From assembly GCA_963928645.1 (NCBI GenBank), contig CAWVGT010000275.1:1-7375 (forward strand): DNA of 7,375 nucleotides, written 5' to 3'. The DNA comes from Fimadaptatus sp963928645. Lineage in GTDB: Bacteria > Bacillota > Clostridia > Christensenellales > Aristaeellaceae. Below are positions 1 through 5,940 of this stretch, one piece after another. How positions within the stretch are numbered: the first letter of the stretch is position 1; each line of letters starts with the position of its first letter. A model generated the notes under the pieces. It saw nothing but the letters and a program-made list of their open reading frames with translations, did not search any database and was not told where the DNA came from. A program made the position numbers and the translations under genes.

Positions 1-121
1 ACTGCGTTTATATGGACATTCAGCATGGCGCTAAGAATGAACACATCAGCTGCATGTTAACGCAATACGCATGCAAAGCGCGCTAAAATGATATCGGGAC
101 AGCCATTATCGACAAAATGTA

Positions 122-150
122 TTGACAAGTTCACCCCAAAATAATATAAT
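122..150 (+). promoter_or_regulatory. Sigma-A/sigma-70 promoter of the ABC transporter operon
   Basis: An exact -35 TTGACA lies at 122-127 and an exact -10 TATAAT at 145-150, separated by 17 bases, the optimal spacing. Transcription would start near 157, giving a leader of about 75 nt before the GTG start at 232. The leader contains a 7-bp hairpin (175-181 with 193-199) of unknown significance. The local sequence is much more AT-rich than the genes around it. I see no obvious operator. Confidence 0.85.
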
Positions 151-231
151 AAAAATCCGCCCGTTTTGGGCCGGGAACGCGGAGATTGGGTTCGCGTTCG
201 CATCTGCGTGAGACCGAGAGGGGGGAACAGT

Positions 232-1206
232 GTGATTCATCTGGGACACATCAGCAAGACGTTCCGCGTGGCGCGGCGGCGGGGCGGCATGCGCGCGGCG
301 CTCAAGGCGCTCGTGTCGCGCGAGTACGACTACATACGCGCGCTGGACGACCTGTCGTTCGACATAGCCGACGGCGAGATGGTGGGCTACATAGGGCCCA
401 ACGGCGCGGGCAAGTCGTCGACGATCAAGGTGATGAGCGGCGTGCTGACGCCGGACGCGGGCGAGTGCGTGATAGACGGACTGACGCCCTGGAAGGACCG
501 CGTGCAGCATGTGCGCAACATAGGCGTCGTATTCGGCCAGCGCTCGCAGCTGTGGTGGGACGTGCCGGTCATAGACTCGTTCGAGCTGCTAAGGGACATA
601 TACGCGATAGAGCCCCGGCGCTTTGAGCGCGTGAAGGACGAGCTGGTCGAGCGGCTGGAGCTGGGCGGGCTGATAGGCACGCCGGTCAGGCAGCTGTCGC
701 TGGGCCAGCGGATGCGCTGCGAGATAGCGGCGTCGCTGCTGCACGAGCCGCGCATACTGTTCCTGGACGAGCCCACGATAGGGTTGGACGCGGTCAGCAA
801 GATAGCGGTGCGCGAGTTCATACGCGAGCTCAACCGCACCAGGCGCACTACGGTCATACTGACGACCCACGACATGAGCGACATAGAGGCGCTGACCGAG
901 CGCATACTGCTGATAGGCCACGGCCGGCTGCTGCTGGACGGCACGCTGGCCGAGCTGAAGGCGCACTACTCGAGCGTGCGCACGCTGTCGGTGGAGTTCT
1001 CGCGGGGCGAGATAGCGACCTGCCCGGGGCTGGAGCTGCGCGAGGCGCTGTCCACGCGCGCGGTGTTCGCGGTCGATACCGCGGTGCTGCCGGTGTCGGA
1101 TGCGATAGCGTTTTTGACGCGCTCGCTGGACGTGACCGATATATCGGTCGAGGGCGTGCAGGTCGACGAGATGGTGCTGGGGCTGTACCGGGAGTATGCC
1201 GTATGA
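232..1206 (+). CDS. ABC-2 type exporter ATP-binding protein (COG4586-like)
   Basis: This is the cytoplasmic ATPase of an ABC exporter; it would hydrolyse ATP to drive the two membrane subunits encoded just downstream. Numbering from GTG 232 (324 aa), Walker A is GPNGAGKSS (55-63), the Q-loop is Q103 in VFGQRSQLWW, the signature is LSLGQ (155-159), Walker B is ILFLDEP (175-181, D179 and E180), and the switch histidine is H213 in TTHD. The insert at about 12-37, before the Walker A strand, and the VFGQRSQLWWD stretch resemble the COG4586 group, which pairs with COG4587 and COG3694 permeases. I chose GTG 232 because a purine-rich GAGAGGGGGG site lies just upstream (216-225). An in-frame TTG at 166 has no such site and would add 22 unconserved residues. 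The C-terminal 80 or so residues form the usual small accessory domain. The substrate is unknown; annotations such as daunorubicin resistance for relatives rest on weak similarity. Confidence 0.93.
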   Translation: MIHLGHISKTFRVARRRGGMRAALKALVSREYDYIRALDDLSFDIADGEMVGYIGPNGAGKSSTIKVMSGVLTPDAGECVIDGLTPWKDRVQHVRNIGVVFGQRSQLWWDVPVIDSFELLRDIYAIEPRRFERVKDELVERLELGGLIGTPVRQLSLGQRMRCEIAASLLHEPRILFLDEPTIGLDAVSKIAVREFIRELNRTRRTTVILTTHDMSDIEALTERILLIGHGRLLLDGTLAELKAHYSSVRTLSVEFSRGEIATCPGLELREALSTRAVFAVDTAVLPVSDAIAFLTRSLDVTDISVEGVQVDEMVLGLYREYAV

Positions 1207-2006
1207 AAAAGTACATGTCGATAGTGCGCGTAAAGTTCCTGAACGGATTGCAATACCGCGTGGCGGCGCTGGCGGGGCTGGCCACGCAGTTCGCGTGGGG
1301 CGGGCTGCTGGTGCTGCTGTACAAGGCGTTCTACGAGACCGATCCCACGCGCTTTCCGATGACGATGCAGCAGACCGCGTCCTACATCTGGCTGCAACAG
1401 GCGTTTCTGTCGCTGTTCGCGTCCTGGTACACCGACGACGGCATATTCGACTGCATAACCGACGGCAGCGTGGCCTACGAGCTGACGCGGCCGGTGAGCC
1501 TGTATTCGATGTGGTTTGCGCGCAACGTGGGCATGCGGCTGGCGCGCGCGGTGCTCAGGTGCTTTCCGGTGATGATATTCGCGATGCTGCTGCCCGCGCC
1601 CTACGGGCTGACGCTGCCCAGGCTGGACGCGCAGACGATCTGCTTTCTGATATCGGGCGCGCTGACGCTGCACATCGTAGTGGCGTATACGATGCTCAGC
1701 TATGTGGCCACGTTCTGGACTATGTCGGCGCGGGGCGTCAGGGTGATGTTCCAGACCTGGTGCGGCATATTCGCGGGCGAGCTGATACCGATACCGTTTT
1801 TGCCGGGCGCGGTGCGGCGGGTGGTTGAGCTGTCGCCGTTCGCGTTCATGCAGGACACGCCGCTGCGCATATACAGCGGCAGCATAGCCGGTATGGACAT
1901 AGCGTATCACATGCTGGGCCAGCTGATCTGGCTGGGCATACTGGCGGGACTGGGGCTGTATTTGATGCGGCGGGCGCTGCGGCGCGTGGTCGCGCAGGGA
2001 GGTTGA
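1203..2006 (+). CDS. ABC-2 type exporter permease subunit 1 (COG4587-like)
   Basis: A 267-residue integral membrane protein, probably one half of the export channel. Hydrophobic segments lie at about 20-41, 60-75, 117-133, 145-170, 181-200 and 236-255, giving roughly six membrane spans. The cytoplasmic loop ITDGSVAYELTRPVSLY (85-101) matches the family pattern of a G-x-V-x-x-E-L-x-R-P loop thought to contact the ATPase. ELSPFAFMQDTPLRIYSG (209-226) is the usual motif before the last span. The start codon overlaps the stop of the ATPase gene (ATGA at 1203-1206), which implies translational coupling; a GGGAG site lies about 8 bases upstream. Family assignment comes from recalled motifs and gene order, not from a search. 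Confidence 0.88.
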   Translation: MKKYMSIVRVKFLNGLQYRVAALAGLATQFAWGGLLVLLYKAFYETDPTRFPMTMQQTASYIWLQQAFLSLFASWYTDDGIFDCITDGSVAYELTRPVSLYSMWFARNVGMRLARAVLRCFPVMIFAMLLPAPYGLTLPRLDAQTICFLISGALTLHIVVAYTMLSYVATFWTMSARGVRVMFQTWCGIFAGELIPIPFLPGAVRRVVELSPFAFMQDTPLRIYSGSIAGMDIAYHMLGQLIWLGILAGLGLYLMRRALRRVVAQGG

Positions 2007-2011
2007 CGCGC

Positions 2012-2788
2012 ATGAAGCTGTACATGAGATACCTGGGCATACACCTGCGCGGCGTGATGCAGTACAAGGCGTCGTTCTACATGCTGACGCTGGGCCAGTT
2101 CCTGACGACGTTCTCATCGCTGCTGGTGGTGTACTTTCTGTTCTCGCGGTTCGGCGCGGTCAAGGGGTTCGGGCTGGAGGAGGTGCTGATCTGCTATTCG
2201 GTGGTGCTGATGGCGTTTTCGCTGGCGGAGTGCTTTGCGCGCGGGTTCGACACGTTCCCGCGGCTGATATCCAACGGCCAGTTCGACCGTATGCTGGTGC
2301 GCCCGCGCAACGCGACGTTCCAGGTGCTGGCGTCCACCGTCGAGATAACGCGCGCGGGGCGCATGGTGCAGGCGGTCGCGGTGCTGGCGTACGCCGCGCC
2401 CAACTCGGGCATTGCCTGGACGGCGGGCAAGGTCGGGGTGCTGGCGCTGATGATACTGGGCGGCACGGCGCTGTTTGCGGCGCTGTTCTGGATGTACGCG
2501 GGGCTGTCGTTCTTCACGCTGGAGGGGCTGGAGTTCATGAACGTGTTCACCGACGGCGGGCGCGACCACGGCGCGTACCCGATGGGCGTGTACGGGCGCG
2601 AGGTGCTGGCGTTTTACACTTATGTGGTGCCGCTGGCGTGCGTGCAGTACTATCCGCTGATGTACCTGCTGGGGCGGTGGGACAATCCGTGGCTGGCGCT
2701 GTGCCCGCTGGCGGGGTTTGCGTTCCTGCTGCCGGCGTGGGGCATATGGCGGCTGGGGCTCAGGCACTACCGCTCGACCGGGTCGTGA
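2012..2788 (+). CDS. ABC-2 type exporter permease subunit 2 (COG3694-like)
   Basis: A 258-residue membrane protein, the likely partner of permease 1 in a heterodimeric channel. Hydrophobic segments are visible at about 23-44, 57-76, 117-135, 140-168, 197-220 and near the C-terminus. Two family hallmarks are clear: NGQFDRMLVRPRN (88-100), and EFMNVFTDGGRDHGAYP (173-189) followed by PLACVQYYPLMYLLGR (206-221). I chose ATG 2012 because AGGGAGG at 1996-2002 lies 9 bases upstream. An alternative TTG at 2003 overlaps the previous stop but has no room for a ribosome binding site. The gene follows permease 1 by only 5 bases. It is intact and ends shortly before a hairpin that probably terminates the operon. 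Confidence 0.88.
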   Translation: MKLYMRYLGIHLRGVMQYKASFYMLTLGQFLTTFSSLLVVYFLFSRFGAVKGFGLEEVLICYSVVLMAFSLAECFARGFDTFPRLISNGQFDRMLVRPRNATFQVLASTVEITRAGRMVQAVAVLAYAAPNSGIAWTAGKVGVLALMILGGTALFAALFWMYAGLSFFTLEGLEFMNVFTDGGRDHGAYPMGVYGREVLAFYTYVVPLACVQYYPLMYLLGRWDNPWLALCPLAGFAFLLPAWGIWRLGLRHYRSTGS

Positions 2789-2822
2789 CGCGCGGTCGGG
2801 ACATGGCGAAACCGTTTGTGGG

Positions 2823-2849
2823 GGCCTGCGCCGGATTGAGGCGCAGGCC
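2823..2849 (+). terminator. Probable terminator of the ABC transporter operon
   Basis: A perfect 10-bp stem (2823-2832 with 2840-2849, GGCCTGCGCC/GGCGCAGGCC) with the 7-base loop GGATTGA lies 34 bases after the permease 2 stop codon. The tail is only ATTTGCG, so the U-tract is weak. Position and stem strength support termination, but efficiency is uncertain. Confidence 0.6.
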
Positions 2850-2862
2850 ATTTGCGCGTCTC

Positions 2863-3430
2863 AAAGTGCGCATGCGCGCGAGCGGCAAAGACACGCCAAA
2901 CAGTGCGCGTCAAAGCCGTTGATTCATATAAGCGGCAAGCATGGCACAATGCAAGGCGCGCAATCGGGCGCAAGGTTTGTGCGATAACGGCGCAAGTGCG
3001 CGGGCGGACGGCTCGGCAAGGACGCCTCGAACGGCGCGCTCTAAAGCCGCAGATATATGTGAGCGGCAAAGCTGGTTTGGCGCAAAGCAGCCCGGCCGGG
3101 CATCCGGTTCGTATGCGGCCGGCGCAGGTATGCGTTCAGGTCGGCTCGGTAAAGAAGCGTCGGACAGCACGCCGCTATGTCGCAGGTATGTGCGAGCGGC
3201 AGGAATGGCTCAAAGCAGGCCAGCCGCATTGCTGTGCGGACAGCGCAAGAGCGCAGGCAGGACGGCGCGCCGGTGACGTGCCAAATGGCGCGCCGCAAAG
3301 CCGCCTATAAACGCGGGCGTCAAGGCTGATGCGCGAAGCAGCCCGCCCGACGCCTAACGCATGGCCGATATGCGTGCACGCGACTGGGCCCCGGCGGCGC
3401 GCCGAAGCCGGGGTATGCGTGGCGGCGCTC
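2863..3430. repeat. Diverged tandem repeat array, about 5-6 units of 107-133 bp
   Basis: The long gene-free gap between the two operons is built of related units. A core of about 28-29 bases, AAAGCCGC then about 11 variable AT-richer bases then AGCGGCAAAG, starts at about 2863, 2912, 3043, 3176, 3297 and, much weaker, 3404. The intervals are 49 (truncated unit), 131, 133, 121 and about 107. Similarity extends outside the core. GGCTCGG recurs at 3010 and 3143. GCAAAGCAGCCCG in the 3043 unit matches GCGAAGCAGCCCG in the 3297 unit. GCGCAAG-GCGC-GGC followed by GGACGGC precedes both the 3043 and 3297 cores. Each core carries an inverted repeat (GCCGC...GCGGC) that could fold as a small hairpin. 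Periods that are not multiples of three, and lack of the codon pattern of the neighbouring genes, argue against coding. Function is unknown. Confidence 0.7.
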
Positions 3431-3465
3431 AACACGCCGCGACGCGGCAGGGCATAAGCGCCGCC
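3421..3465. other. Intergenic stem-loop upstream of the dap operon promoter
   Basis: A perfect 9-bp stem (GGCGGCGCT 3421-3429 with AGCGCCGCC 3457-3465) encloses a second 5-bp hairpin (3436-3440 with 3444-3448). Just upstream is another 7-bp hairpin (3389-3395 with 3407-3413). No T-tract follows either one, so they are not typical terminators. They may simply be palindromic remnants of the neighbouring repeat array. Confidence 0.4.
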
Positions 3466-3540
3466 ACTGTGCGATTGCCGGGCGGTCGCGTGCTGGCGTC
3501 CGCGACGCGGTGAACGTTAGGTAAAATATCTCAATATGGT

Positions 3541-3569
3541 TTGACAAACGGCTCAAACAGGCATATAAT
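3541..3569 (+). promoter_or_regulatory. Sigma-A/sigma-70 promoter of the asd-dapA-dapB operon
   Basis: An exact TTGACA at 3541-3546 and an exact TATAAT at 3564-3569 are separated by 17 bases. An AT-rich stretch lies directly upstream (about 3519-3540, GGTAAAATATCTCAATATGG), like an UP element. The predicted start near 3576 places the lysine riboswitch at the very beginning of the transcript, so control would act by premature termination rather than at initiation. Confidence 0.88.
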
Positions 3570-3590
3570 TCAAAGAAACGCATATCATGT

Positions 3591-3790
3591 ACCGCGCTGG
3601 GGCGCGGTGCATAAGGTCAGAGGCGCACTTGAGCATGATTACCCGCGCGGAGGGCACGCAGCCCCGCGAGGTGCGGCGAAAGGGCTGAGTGCCGAAGCGA
3701 GCGCGGTTGCGGAGCGCGCCCGCTGGGCGCAGGGCGAACAGCTCTGCGACTGTCACGCGGTTCGTGTAGGCGGGAGCCTGCCGCGCGTGT
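3591..3790 (+). ncRNA. Lysine riboswitch (L box) in the asd leader
   Basis: The conserved L-box landmarks occur in the expected order: AGAGGCGC (3619-3626), GGGCTGA (3682-3688), GCCGAAG (3691-3697), CTGGGC (3723-3728) and GACTGTCACG (3748-3757). P2 can begin with GCACT/AGTGC (3625-3629 with 3688-3692). P3 lies between GCCGAAG and CTGGGC. P4 is CGCAG/CTGCG (3728-3732 with 3744-3748), and P5 is CACG/CGTG right after CTGTCACG. P1 plausibly uses GCGCGG (3602-3607) and CCGCGC (3781-3786). The known ligand of this class is L-lysine, and the downstream genes make lysine, which supports the call. Binding would favour the terminator at 3831-3855 and shut off the operon. The outer limits are approximate because P1 is imperfect. 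Confidence 0.93.
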
Positions 3791-3830
3791 TGCGCTGGCC
3801 GTTTTGGGCTTGGCTTATTTCCAAGATCAC

Positions 3831-3855
3831 GAAGCGGCGCCGCGGCGTCGCTTTT
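3831..3855 (+). terminator. Riboswitch-controlled intrinsic terminator
   Basis: AGCGGCGC (3833-3840) pairs with GCGTCGCT (3845-3852) around the loop CGCG; the flanking A3832-T3853 pair extends the stem. It ends in TTTT (3852-3855). It lies 35 bases before the asd start. CGCGGC (3841-3846) is complementary to GCCGCG (3780-3785) in the 3' strand of riboswitch P1, a candidate antiterminator when lysine is absent. The T-run is short, but the position fits the expression platform. A small hairpin (3809-3813 with 3821-3825) lies between aptamer and terminator. Confidence 0.75.
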
Positions 3856-3889
3856 GACGTATGCGGGATAATGACGGGGGGTTGTCGAT

Positions 3890-4972
3890 ATGGAGAAGTA
3901 CCGGGTTGGCATTGTGGGCGCGACCGGCATGGTGGGTCAGCGCTTTGTTACGCTGCTGAGCGAGCACCCGTGGTTTAAGATAAGCTGCCTGGCGGCGTCG
4001 GGCCGTTCGGCGGGCAAGACGTATGCCGAGGCCGTGGGCGCGCGCTGGGCGTTCGACTGGGCGATACCCGCGTGCGTCGCGGGCATGACCGTGGTCGACG
4101 CGGCCGACGTGGAGCGCGTGGCCGGCATGTGCGACTTCGTGTTCTGCGCGGTCAACATGGATAAGGCCGAGTGCCGCGCGCTGGAGGAGGCGTATGCGCG
4201 CGCCGAGACGCCGGTGGTGTCCAACAACTCCGCGCACCGCTGGACGCCCGACGTGCCCATGCTGATACCCGAGATCAACTTCGCGCACGCCGGCGCGATA
4301 GAGCATCAGCGCGCGCGGCTGGGCACAAAGCGCGGCTTCATCGCGGTCAAGCCAAACTGCTCGATACAGGGCTACGTGCCGCCGCTGACGCCGCTGCGCG
4401 AGTTCGGCATAGAGCGCATCAGCGTGTGCACGTATCAGGCGATATCGGGCGCGGGCAAGACGTTCAAGACCTGGCCCGAGATGGAGGACAACGTGATACC
4501 GTTCATAGGCGGCGAGGAGGACAAGTCTGAGCGCGAGCCGCTGCGCATCTGGGGCGAGCTCAGGGACGGCGTGATAGTGCCGGCCGAAAGCCCGGTGATA
4601 TCGGCGCAGTGCATACGCGTGCCGGTCAGCGACGGCCACATGGCTGCGGCGTCGGTGAGCTTTGCCAGGAAGCCCTCGCGCGAGGAGATACTCGCCCGCT
4701 GGGCCGAGTGGACGACCGAGCCGCAGAAGCTCAAGCTGCCCAGCGCGCCCACGCCGTTCCTCAAGTACTTCGAGGAGGACAACCGCCCTCAGACCCGGCT
4801 GGACCGCGACTTCGAGCGCGGCATGGGCGTGACGATAGGCCGGCTGCGCGAGGACAGCATATTCGACTACAAGTTCGTGGCGCTGGCGCACAACACGCTG
4901 CGCGGCGCGGCGGGCGGCGGCGTGCTCAGCGCCGAATATCTGGCCGCGACCGGCTACATAACGCGCAAGTGA
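3890..4972 (+). CDS. asd: Aspartate-semialdehyde dehydrogenase, archaeal/fungal-like type
   Basis: The enzyme converts L-aspartyl-4-phosphate to L-aspartate-4-semialdehyde with NADPH, the branch point for lysine, threonine and methionine. In the 360-residue product the NADP-binding loop is GATGMVGQ (10-17). The catalytic cysteine is C157 in KPNCSIQ, and the acid/base histidine is H250 in VSDGHMA. QAISGAGK (183-190) and SNNSAHRW (111-118) are also conserved. The SNNSAHRW...PEIN pattern and the PNCSIQGYVPPL context match the archaeal/fungal (TIGR00978-like) subgroup as I recall it, rather than the E. coli type. ATG 3890 has a GGGGGG site at 3876-3881, 8 bases upstream. It is the first gene of the lysine-riboswitch operon. 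Because it also feeds threonine and methionine synthesis, its repression by lysine alone would affect those branches unless another asd exists elsewhere. Confidence 0.95.
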   Translation: MEKYRVGIVGATGMVGQRFVTLLSEHPWFKISCLAASGRSAGKTYAEAVGARWAFDWAIPACVAGMTVVDAADVERVAGMCDFVFCAVNMDKAECRALEEAYARAETPVVSNNSAHRWTPDVPMLIPEINFAHAGAIEHQRARLGTKRGFIAVKPNCSIQGYVPPLTPLREFGIERISVCTYQAISGAGKTFKTWPEMEDNVIPFIGGEEDKSEREPLRIWGELRDGVIVPAESPVISAQCIRVPVSDGHMAAASVSFARKPSREEILARWAEWTTEPQKLKLPSAPTPFLKYFEEDNRPQTRLDRDFERGMGVTIGRLREDSIFDYKFVALAHNTLRGAAGGGVLSAEYLAATGYITRK

Positions 4973-5016
4973 GCGCGCCGGCCGCATAGTATCATATTGT
5001 AAAGGAGGTCGTTTGG

Positions 5017-5901
5017 ATGAATTCGAGACTGTTTACCGGTTCGGGCGTGGCGCTGGTGACGCCGTTCGACGAGAGCGGCGTGAACGTCGCCGAGCTCAGG
5101 CGCCAGGTCGAGCGGCACGCCAGGGCCGGCACCCGCGCGATAATAGCCTGCGGCACCACCGGCGAGCCCTCCACGATGAGCCTTGCCGAGCGCGAGCTGG
5201 CGATACGCACCTGCGTAGAGGCCGCCGAGGGCCGCCTGCAGATAATCGCCGGCACCGGCGGCAACAACACCGCCGAGGCGGTCAGGTTCACGCGCATGGC
5301 GCGCGAGTGGGGCGTGGACGGCGCACTGGTTGTGACACCGTATTACAACAAGGCCACCCAGCGCGGCCTGATAGCCCACTATACCGCGATAGCCGACGCG
5401 ACCGACCTGCCGGTAATAGTGTACAACGTGCCCTCGCGCACCGGGCTGAACATGCTGCCCGAGACGTTCGCGCGGCTGGCCGAGCACGAGAACATCTGCG
5501 CGATGAAGGAGGCCAGCGGCAACATAGAGCAGGTGACCGAGCTCGCGCGGCTGTGCGTCGACGACATCGCGCTCTACAGCGGCAACGACGACCAGGTGCT
5601 GCCGCTGCTGGCGCTGGGCGGCCAGGGCGTGATATCGGTCAGCGCCAACATAGTGCCCGAAAAGGTCGCGCAGATGGTCGCGATGTACATGGCGGGCGAC
5701 GTGAAGGGCTGCCGCAACATGCAGTTCTTCCTGAACCCGCTGAACAAGGCGCTGTTCTGCGAGGTCAACCCGATACCGGTCAAGACCGCGATGAAGCTGA
5801 TGGGCATGGACATGGGCCCGCTCAGGCTGCCGCTGACCGAGATGGAGGGCGTGAACCTGGAGCGGCTCAAGGCCACGCTGGCCGAATACGATCTGATCTG
5901 A
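5017..5901 (+). CDS. dapA: 4-hydroxy-tetrahydrodipicolinate synthase
   Basis: The enzyme condenses pyruvate with aspartate semialdehyde to give 4-hydroxy-tetrahydrodipicolinate, the first committed step to diaminopimelate and lysine. The product has 294 residues, the usual length, and forms one TIM barrel. Expected active-site residues are present, shifted by 3 from E. coli numbering: T47 in CGTTGEPS, Y110 in TPYYNK, Y136 and R141 in YNVPSRTG, and the Schiff-base lysine K164 in AMKEASGN. The start ATG 5017 has a near-perfect AAAGGAGG at 5001-5008, 8 bases away. It follows asd by 44 bases with no terminator between. I cannot judge lysine sensitivity of the enzyme from the sequence alone. Confidence 0.96.
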   Translation: MNSRLFTGSGVALVTPFDESGVNVAELRRQVERHARAGTRAIIACGTTGEPSTMSLAERELAIRTCVEAAEGRLQIIAGTGGNNTAEAVRFTRMAREWGVDGALVVTPYYNKATQRGLIAHYTAIADATDLPVIVYNVPSRTGLNMLPETFARLAEHENICAMKEASGNIEQVTELARLCVDDIALYSGNDDQVLPLLALGGQGVISVSANIVPEKVAQMVAMYMAGDVKGCRNMQFFLNPLNKALFCEVNPIPVKTAMKLMGMDMGPLRLPLTEMEGVNLERLKATLAEYDLI

Positions 5902-5940
5902 CGGGCATACTTACCAATGCAAAGGGAGAGGTGACGCGGG

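Noticed and set aside
1..86. Short plus-strand open frame at the window start, ending at 86
   Set aside because: Too short, no family similarity, and AT-rich composition typical of an intergenic region.
166..231. TTG start at 166 for the ABC ATPase
   Set aside because: No ribosome binding site and an unconserved extension; GTG 232 has a good purine-rich site and gives the normal family N-terminus.
2003..2011. TTG start at 2003 for permease 2
   Set aside because: The AGGGAGG at 1996-2002 touches this codon, leaving no spacing; ATG 2012 is 9 bases from it.
2852..3310. A 152-residue plus-strand open frame in the repeat region
   Set aside because: Equally long open frames exist in several other frames, the composition is Arg/Ala-rich with none of the ATA-rich, GC3-rich codon pattern of the real genes, and the related repeat units fall in different frames.
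2863..3430. CRISPR array
   Set aside because: The repeats are too diverged, the units are 107-133 bp with similarity throughout rather than unique spacers, and no cas genes are present.
3585..3600. T-box motif (TACCGCG near 3590)
   Set aside because: A T-box sequence should lie just before the terminator, not at the 5' end of the leader. The L-box landmarks account for the leader much better.
3827..4987. A 386-residue minus-strand open frame opposite asd
   Set aside because: Low-complexity shadow frame; asd on the plus strand has catalytic motifs, a ribosome binding site and operon context.
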